DNA from: Eutrophocola sp049446715
GTDB taxonomy: Bacteria; Pseudomonadota; Gammaproteobacteria; Pseudomonadales; Pseudohongiellaceae
Assembly: GCA_049446715.1 (NCBI GenBank)
Contig: JBMTQX010000080.1
Coordinates: 1-10,884, forward strand
DNA: 10,884 bases
Direction of reading: 5' to 3'
Part shown: one piece after another, positions 6,365 through 10,884 of the stretch
Position numbering within the stretch: position 1 is the first letter of the stretch
Layout of the letters: the number at the start of each line of letters is the position of its first letter
The notes under the pieces: model-generated
Told to the model about the DNA's origin: nothing
What the model saw: only the letters and a program-made list of their open reading frames with translations
Database searches by the model: none
Translations under genes and position numbers: made by a program

Positions 6365-8122
6365 ATGACTGACACCACGCTAAACCCGGATTCTTCGGGC
6401 CATACCGCGCCCGCCGGGCGATCTGAAAAAACATTCCTGGGCCATCCCCGCGGACTGGTCATTCTCTTCTTTACCGAAATGTGGGAACGCTTTTCCTATT
6501 ACGGGATGCGGGGGTTGCTGATTCTTTACCTGACCCAGCATTTCCTGTTCAGTGATGAGCGCTCGACCGTGCTTTATGGTGCCTATACCGCGCTCGTGTA
6601 TGTCATGACCATTATTGGCGGCACGCTGGCAGACCGCTTCCTGGGTTCGCGCAAGGCCGTGACCTTCGGTGCGCTCCTGCTGGTGCTGGGTCATTTCGGC
6701 ATGGCTTTCGAAGGCAGCGGTTCGCGCCAGATGATGACCTACAACGGCGCAGATTATCAGCTGACACTCGATGGCCGCGGCGGCGATGCCAACCAGATTA
6801 TCGTATCCGAGCAGGGCGTCTCGCCGATCAGCTTCAGTGACGGGGCTACCATGTTACTGATTGCCGAGCCCCAGGCTGTGGGCCTGCCGGCCTCGATTCC
6901 CACGGACAGTTACACCCTGCGTGTCGAAACCGAATCCCTGTACCTGAACATCCTTTACCTGTCCCTGGCACTGATCATTGCCGGTGTCGGTTTCTTGAAA
7001 GCCAATATCTCCACCATCGTTGGTTCCCTTTATGGCTTCGGCGACGCCCGCCGGGACTCCGGGTTCACCATCTTCTACATGGGCATCAACCTGGGCGCCT
7101 TCATTTCCTCCATCGCCTGCGGCTACCTGGGTATCGCCTACGGCTGGAAATACGGCTTCGGCCTCGCCGGTATCGGTATGCTGGCCGGCCTGGTGATCTT
7201 CCTGAAATACCAGGACTGGCTGGAGGGCAAGGCCGATCCACCCAGTGAGGACAAGCTCAAGGAGAAAGCCCTGGGTCCCTTCAATGTCGAGCAGATGTGC
7301 TACCTGACCGGGTTGGGCATCATCATCGTATCCATGGTGATAGTCATGAATGCCCACCTGGTGGCTGAAGGCTACGTGGGCTTGCTGGGCATCATCGTGT
7401 TTGTAGGGCTGGTGGTCTACGCCGTTACCCAGTGCAGCGGGCAAGAGCGCGACCGCATGCTGGCCGGCATTTATTTCGTGCTGGCACAGATACCGTTCTG
7501 GGCGCTGTTCGAGCAGGCCGGTTCCTCACTGAACCTGTTCACGGACCGCCTGGTCGACAGAACCCTGTTCGGCATGTCTGTCCCGGCACCGGTGTTCCAG
7601 TCGCTGAATGCCTTCTTCATCGTGGTCTTTGCCCCGATTCTGGCCTGGCTCTGGATCACGCTGGACAAACGCAACCTGAACCCGTCCACACCGGTGAAAT
7701 TTGCCATCGGCGTGTTCATGGCCGGTCTTGGCTTCCTGGCCCTGGTGGCCGGCATGACGGTGTCCGGGGATACCGGTATGACCGCGGTTTACTTTATTTT
7801 CCTGATCTACTGGATCCATACCATGGGTGAGCTGATGGTGTCTCCTGTCGGGCTGTCGGCGGTGACCAAGCTGGCGCCGGCCAAGGCGGTCGGCATGACC
7901 ATGGGCGCGTGGTTCCTGTACAGCGGCCTGTCCAACTACCTGGCCGGGGTGATTGCCTCCACAACCGGTGCCGAGACCATCGGTGGACAGATTGCCGATG
8001 TCGCTGCCGCCAAGACCACCTATGCAGACGTGTATTCACAGGTGGGTTACATAGCCATGGGTATCGCGATTGTCATGCTGGTCATTTCGCCGGTCATCAA
8101 GCGCATGATGCACTCTGCCTGA
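6365..8122 (+). CDS. POT/PTR2 family proton-coupled oligopeptide transporter
   Basis: Inner-membrane importer of di- and tripeptides (or related compounds) driven by protons. 585 aa. The first membrane helix carries the family motif E38-M-W-E41-R42-F-S-Y-Y-G47 (ExxERFxYYG), central to proton coupling. GTLADRFLGSRKAV (86-99) is the MFS loop motif between helices 2 and 3. The PTR2 signature FTIFYMGINLGAF lies at 234-246, and FWALFEQAGSSLNLF in the second half is the conserved helix 7 block. Many hydrophobic segments follow to the end, consistent with 12-14 helices. Residues about 116-192, between helices 3 and 4, are hydrophilic (GSGSRQMMTYNGADY to TLRVETESLY) and should form a periplasmic insert, which makes the protein longer than the common 450-500 aa bacterial members. 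No clear ribosome binding site precedes ATG 6365. The gene is divergent from the TetR gene. Exact substrate unknown. Confidence 0.93.
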   Translation: MTDTTLNPDSSGHTAPAGRSEKTFLGHPRGLVILFFTEMWERFSYYGMRGLLILYLTQHFLFSDERSTVLYGAYTALVYVMTIIGGTLADRFLGSRKAVTFGALLLVLGHFGMAFEGSGSRQMMTYNGADYQLTLDGRGGDANQIIVSEQGVSPISFSDGATMLLIAEPQAVGLPASIPTDSYTLRVETESLYLNILYLSLALIIAGVGFLKANISTIVGSLYGFGDARRDSGFTIFYMGINLGAFISSIACGYLGIAYGWKYGFGLAGIGMLAGLVIFLKYQDWLEGKADPPSEDKLKEKALGPFNVEQMCYLTGLGIIIVSMVIVMNAHLVAEGYVGLLGIIVFVGLVVYAVTQCSGQERDRMLAGIYFVLAQIPFWALFEQAGSSLNLFTDRLVDRTLFGMSVPAPVFQSLNAFFIVVFAPILAWLWITLDKRNLNPSTPVKFAIGVFMAGLGFLALVAGMTVSGDTGMTAVYFIFLIYWIHTMGELMVSPVGLSAVTKLAPAKAVGMTMGAWFLYSGLSNYLAGVIASTTGAETIGGQIADVAAAKTTYADVYSQVGYIAMGIAIVMLVISPVIKRMMHSA

Positions 8123-8344
8123 TCGCGTAATCAGCATTTCATCAGGGTTTCCTCAGCCGACAGGGCGTGCATCCCCGGCCAGCCTGGGAGATACTTGTGC
8201 TCTGGCCACCAGCAAAAGACGACAAGTGACCACCAGGCAAGACAAACCATTGCGATAAAACAGGACGTTATTGCCAAGCACACATGGCCTGCTGCAAGAT
8301 CAAATTTAAAACACACCATGACAATCAACCACAGGAAAAACACT

Positions 8345-10552
8345 ATGGCTTATTCACGCATTCTGGCCATTGCCGTCGCCGGTATCATGCTGACCGCATG
8401 TTCCGGCAATGAGGAGACGGCACCTGCGACCAACCAGGCGGCCACCACGGCTCCCGCGCCGGCAGTGGCTGCCACCGCAGCGTCATCCGGGTTCGGCAAT
8501 GTCGATCAGGACCGCCTCAACAACGCTGCCAGTGAGCCTGGCCAATGGCTCACCTATGGCGGTACCTACAACGAACAACGCTACAGTCCGCTGGACCAGA
8601 TCAATACCGGCAATGTCGGAGAACTGGGCCTGGCATGGTGGGTGGATATCCAGGCCAACCAGGGGCAGCAGTCGACGCCGCTGTATGTGGACGGTGTCCT
8701 GTATGTGACTGAATCCTGGGGCCAGGTCGATGCCATTGATGCCAGCACGGGCGATGTGTTGTGGCGCTTTGATCCGCAGGTTGCCGGCAACGTGGCAGGC
8801 AAGGGCTGCTGTGGCGTTAACAATCGTGGTGCCGCTGTCTATGAAGGCAAGGTGTATGTGACCGCCTACGACGGCCGCATGTTCGCCCTGGATGCCGCCA
8901 CCGGCAAGCAGCTCTGGGAAACCCAGACGGTGGATGAGTCGCTCAATTACACCTCTACCGGTGCGGTACGCGTCGCCAACGGCAAGGTCTTCATTGGCAA
9001 CGGCGGTGCCGAATTCATTACCCGCGGCTTCATCTCTGCGCTGGATGCCGAGACCGGCGAGATTCTCTGGCGTTTTCACACGGTGCCCGGCAACCCCGAA
9101 CTCGGTTTTGAAAATGACGCCATGCGCATGGCGGCCGAGACCTGGAACGGCAACTGGTGGGACCGTGGCGGCGGTGGCAGCACCTGGGACGGCATCACCT
9201 ACGATCCGGAAACCAACCTGCTGCTGTTTGGTGTCGGCAACGGTGCACCCTGGAATCCGCTGGTACGCGGCTCCGGGGGTGGCGACAACCTGTTTCTGAA
9301 TTCCATCGTCGCCGTGGACGCCGATACCGGTGACTACGTCTGGCACTATCAGCAGATTCCGGCAGAGGAGTGGGATTTCGACTCCGTTCAGCAGATCACC
9401 ATTGCCGACCTTGAGGTCGATGGCGTCATGCGCCACGTGGCGATGCAGGCCGCCAAGAGCGGTTACTACTACATGCTGGATGCCTATACCGGTGAACTGA
9501 TTCGCGCCAACAACTTCGTGCCGGTGAACTGGACCTCCGGTTACGACATGGCCACCGGCCGCCCGATCATCAATGAAGCGGCGCAGTACACGAAGCGCAC
9601 CGCTGCCACTATCATCCAGCCCGGCCCGGCCGGTGCCCACGGTGCAGCACCGATGGCATTCAGTCCCGATACCGGCCTGCTCTACATCCCGGCGATGGAA
9701 AGCAGCATGGCATTCACCAATGCGCCGGAAAACCTGGAGGGGCGTTTCAACCTCGGCATGGAATACACCGGGGGCGACTACGCCTACGATGATCCGGACA
9801 ACACCATTGTGCGCGGCTCGAAAAGCCGGCTCGTGGCTTGGGACCCGGTCGCTGCCGAGGAAGTCTGGACCATCGAGGATGTGGATGTCGGCGGTACCCT
9901 GGTGACCGGCGGTGGCCTGCTCGTCAAGGGCAACGGCCGAAACGAAACGCTGGGCATCTACGATGCCGAAGGCGGCACGGAACTGGCCCTGCTCGATACC
10001 CAGGCCCGCACCTTTGCCGGCGCGATCACCTATCTGCATGAAGGCGAGCAGTATATTGCACAGGTCGTGGGTGGGCCGTCTTTCCAGGGTTACTACGCCC
10101 CGACCTACGCACGGCTGCTGGTCTACAAGCTCGGTGGCACGGCAACCCTGCCGGCAAAAACCGAGTTCACCCAGCGCCCGCTGGCACCACCACCGGAAAC
10201 CGCTTCTGCCGACGTGGTCGCACAGGGTGAAGCCCTGTACGGCGAAAACTGCGCCATGTGCCATGATGTCGGCGGCCTCGCGCGCAGTTCCTTCCCGGAC
10301 CTGCGCCGGACGCCCCAGTTGCACAGCACGGACGGTTTCAACAACGTGGTCTTGCAGGGCGCATTGGCCGAACGTGGCATGACCTCATTTGCCAGTGTGC
10401 TGGATAGTAATGACACCGATGCCATTCGCCATTACCTGATCTCGCAAGCCCACATTGCCATGAACACCCCCAGCCCGTTCGGTCCGCCACCGGATGAAGT
10501 GGCCCCGGAGGATGTGGAAGAAGTCGAGGAGGCTCGACAGCAGCAACAATAA
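8345..10552 (+). CDS. PQQ-dependent quinohemoprotein alcohol dehydrogenase with C-terminal cytochrome c domain, lipoprotein
   Basis: Oxidises alcohols to aldehydes in the periplasm, passing electrons from PQQ to its own heme c. 735 aa. The signal peptide ends in lipobox LTAC with Cys19. An eight-bladed propeller domain (about 60-600) has WLTYGGTYNEQRYSPL, the vicinal disulfide pair C155-C156 (KGCCGVNNRG), E223 in GNGGAEF and N299 in VGNG as metal ligands, W281 below PQQ, catalytic D344 in EEWDFD and K371 in AAKSGYYY. D346, two residues after the catalytic Asp, is the signature of lanthanide-type enzymes; calcium enzymes have a small residue or Thr there. The heme domain has C636-A-M-C639-H640 and a likely axial Met679 in RGMTSF. 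The tail is acidic and ends in four Gln. AGGA at 8333-8336 supports ATG 8345; an in-frame ATG at 8318 lacks one. The 222 nt after the transporter hold no clear terminator. No PQQ biosynthesis gene is in the window. Confidence 0.95.
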   Translation: MAYSRILAIAVAGIMLTACSGNEETAPATNQAATTAPAPAVAATAASSGFGNVDQDRLNNAASEPGQWLTYGGTYNEQRYSPLDQINTGNVGELGLAWWVDIQANQGQQSTPLYVDGVLYVTESWGQVDAIDASTGDVLWRFDPQVAGNVAGKGCCGVNNRGAAVYEGKVYVTAYDGRMFALDAATGKQLWETQTVDESLNYTSTGAVRVANGKVFIGNGGAEFITRGFISALDAETGEILWRFHTVPGNPELGFENDAMRMAAETWNGNWWDRGGGGSTWDGITYDPETNLLLFGVGNGAPWNPLVRGSGGGDNLFLNSIVAVDADTGDYVWHYQQIPAEEWDFDSVQQITIADLEVDGVMRHVAMQAAKSGYYYMLDAYTGELIRANNFVPVNWTSGYDMATGRPIINEAAQYTKRTAATIIQPGPAGAHGAAPMAFSPDTGLLYIPAMESSMAFTNAPENLEGRFNLGMEYTGGDYAYDDPDNTIVRGSKSRLVAWDPVAAEEVWTIEDVDVGGTLVTGGGLLVKGNGRNETLGIYDAEGGTELALLDTQARTFAGAITYLHEGEQYIAQVVGGPSFQGYYAPTYARLLVYKLGGTATLPAKTEFTQRPLAPPPETASADVVAQGEALYGENCAMCHDVGGLARSSFPDLRRTPQLHSTDGFNNVVLQGALAERGMTSFASVLDSNDTDAIRHYLISQAHIAMNTPSPFGPPPDEVAPEDVEEVEEARQQQQ

Positions 10553-10580
10553 AAAAGCCGGGCGTAAGCCCGGTTTTTTT
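10551..10580 (+). terminator. intrinsic terminator after the quinoprotein gene
   Basis: CCGGGC (10558-10563), loop GTAA and GCCCGG (10568-10573) form a 6-bp GC stem followed by seven T residues (10574-10580). An A-run before the stem overlaps the stop codon, so the structure may also work for transcription arriving from the right. Confidence 0.92.
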
Positions 10581-10628
10581 CAGAGGCAGGAGGTAAGAAC
10601 GGCCTGTCCGGCTTCAGGTTAAACCGAA

Positions 10629-10753
10629 GTAGGTTGGATAAGGTCGGAAGGCCATCATCCGACATTTTGTCGAAAATCGGTTCGGGCGAAGATATCCGGC
10701 GACCTCCGGTCGCCATGTCGGATGGCGGCGCAAGCGCCTTATACCGACCTACG
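10629..10753. repeat. REP/BIME-like pair of inverted palindromic elements
   Basis: The right element (10717-10753) starts GTCGGATGGCGGCGCAAGCG and ends CCTTATACCGACCTACG. It folds through GGCGC/GCGCC (10727-10738) and outer GTCGG/CCGAC arms. It strongly resembles enterobacterial REP sequences of the GCCGGATGCGGCG...CGCCTTATCCGGCCTAC type. The left element (10629-10663) begins GTAGGTTGGATAAGG and ends CCATCATCCGAC, a diverged reverse complement of the right one. Between them GGCGACC (10698-10704) and GGTCGCC (10708-10714) form a perfect 7-bp hairpin with a 3-nt loop. Two REP units in opposite orientation after a terminator is the usual BIME arrangement. Copies elsewhere in the genome cannot be checked here. 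Confidence 0.6.
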
Positions 10754-10779
10754 AGAAACTTTCTGAAATCGGATAACGT

Positions 10780-10798
10780 TCAACACCAAATGTTGACA
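10780..10798. promoter_or_regulatory. hairpin overlapping a -35-like TTGACA box
   Basis: TCAACA (10780-10785) and TGTTGA (10791-10796) are perfect 6-base arms around CCAAA. The right arm overlaps TTGACA (10793-10798), the consensus -35 hexamer. Sixteen bases later CATCAT (10815-10820) matches the -10 consensus at four of six positions. A rightward promoter with an operator-like palindrome is possible, reading into the heptamer repeat. Confidence 0.35.
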
Positions 10799-10822
10799 GA
10801 AAACGGCGAGAGCACATCATGT

Positions 10823-10884
10823 TCTTGTCTCTTGTCTCTTGTCTCTTGTCTCTTGTCTCTTGTCTCTTGTCTCTTGTCTCTTGT
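10823..10884. repeat. 7-bp tandem repeat (TCTTGTC), about 8.9 copies, truncated by the window end
   Basis: From 10823 the heptamer TCTTGTC repeats eight times without error and a ninth copy is cut by the window edge after six bases. The true copy number is unknown. Seven is not a multiple of three, so each gain or loss of a copy would shift any reading frame across it. The array has no stop codon in any frame on either strand. An ATG at 10819-10821 stands just before the array. Confidence 0.97.

Larger units (their letters stand above)
10581..10822. other. non-coding region with palindromic repeats
   Basis: No gene is supported in this stretch, and the open frames here have no family-like residues. 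It holds the REP/BIME-like pair (10629-10753), a hairpin overlapping a TTGACA box (10780-10798), and leads directly into the terminal heptamer repeat. Confidence 0.6.

Noticed and set aside
8131..8343. A 70-codon hydrophobic, Cys/Trp-rich minus-strand frame between the transporter and the dehydrogenase
   Set aside because: It would start with GTG without a ribosome binding site, overlaps the leader of the dehydrogenase gene, and resembles no known small membrane protein. It cannot be fully excluded.
8483..10324. A 613-codon open frame antisense to the quinoprotein dehydrogenase
   Set aside because: It lies wholly opposite a gene with full family motifs, its residues match no family I know, and long antisense frames are common opposite GC-rich genes with strong codon bias.

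Overview
The window reads as part of the chromosome of a Gram-negative, proteobacterial (most likely gammaproteobacterial, possibly marine) heterotroph. The reasons are two lipobox-type lipoproteins, a PQQ- and cytochrome c-dependent periplasmic dehydrogenase, a Fur-box-like site, REP/BIME-like palindromes and a moderately GC-rich codon usage. No rRNA, tRNA, CRISPR, insertion sequence or phage gene was seen. The right end stops inside a 7-bp tandem repeat, so the window may end where an assembly broke.

Layout. (1) 1-508, minus: an ECF sigma factor gene that runs off the left edge and carries an in-frame TAA between its region 2 and region 4 parts. Upstream lie an ECF-type promoter candidate and a 19-bp Fur-box match. 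(2) 662-1552, plus: a classical NAD-type short-chain dehydrogenase with an unclear start codon. (3) 1604-5987, minus: a co-directional cluster read in the order TetR regulator, lipoprotein type I sulfatase, membrane-anchored formylglycine-generating enzyme (overlapping the sulfatase gene), and an extended SDR resembling D-erythronate dehydrogenase. (4) 5988-6364: a divergent intergenic region with two related imperfect palindromes. (5) 6365-8122, plus: a POT/PTR2 proton-coupled peptide transporter. (6) 8345-10552, plus: a quinohemoprotein alcohol dehydrogenase lipoprotein with a C-terminal cytochrome c domain, followed by a strong intrinsic terminator. (7) 10581-10884: no gene; REP/BIME-like inverted repeats, a hairpin overlapping a TTGACA box, then about nine copies of a TCTTGTC heptamer to the end.

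How it may work together. The best-supported unit is sulfatase plus FGE: the FGE would convert the CSPTR cysteine of the sulfatase to formylglycine, and both proteins are predicted to be at the envelope. The TetR protein is placed to control this unit and perhaps the divergent peptide transporter. The quinoprotein dehydrogenase is also an envelope lipoprotein and carries the Asp-x-Asp signature associated with lanthanide-dependent enzymes. It could oxidise alcohols released from sulfate esters, but that link is inference only. The window shows no complete new defence or mobile system. The points most worth following up are the interrupted sigma factor, the predicted lanthanide-type dehydrogenase, the anchored FGE and the terminal heptamer repeat.
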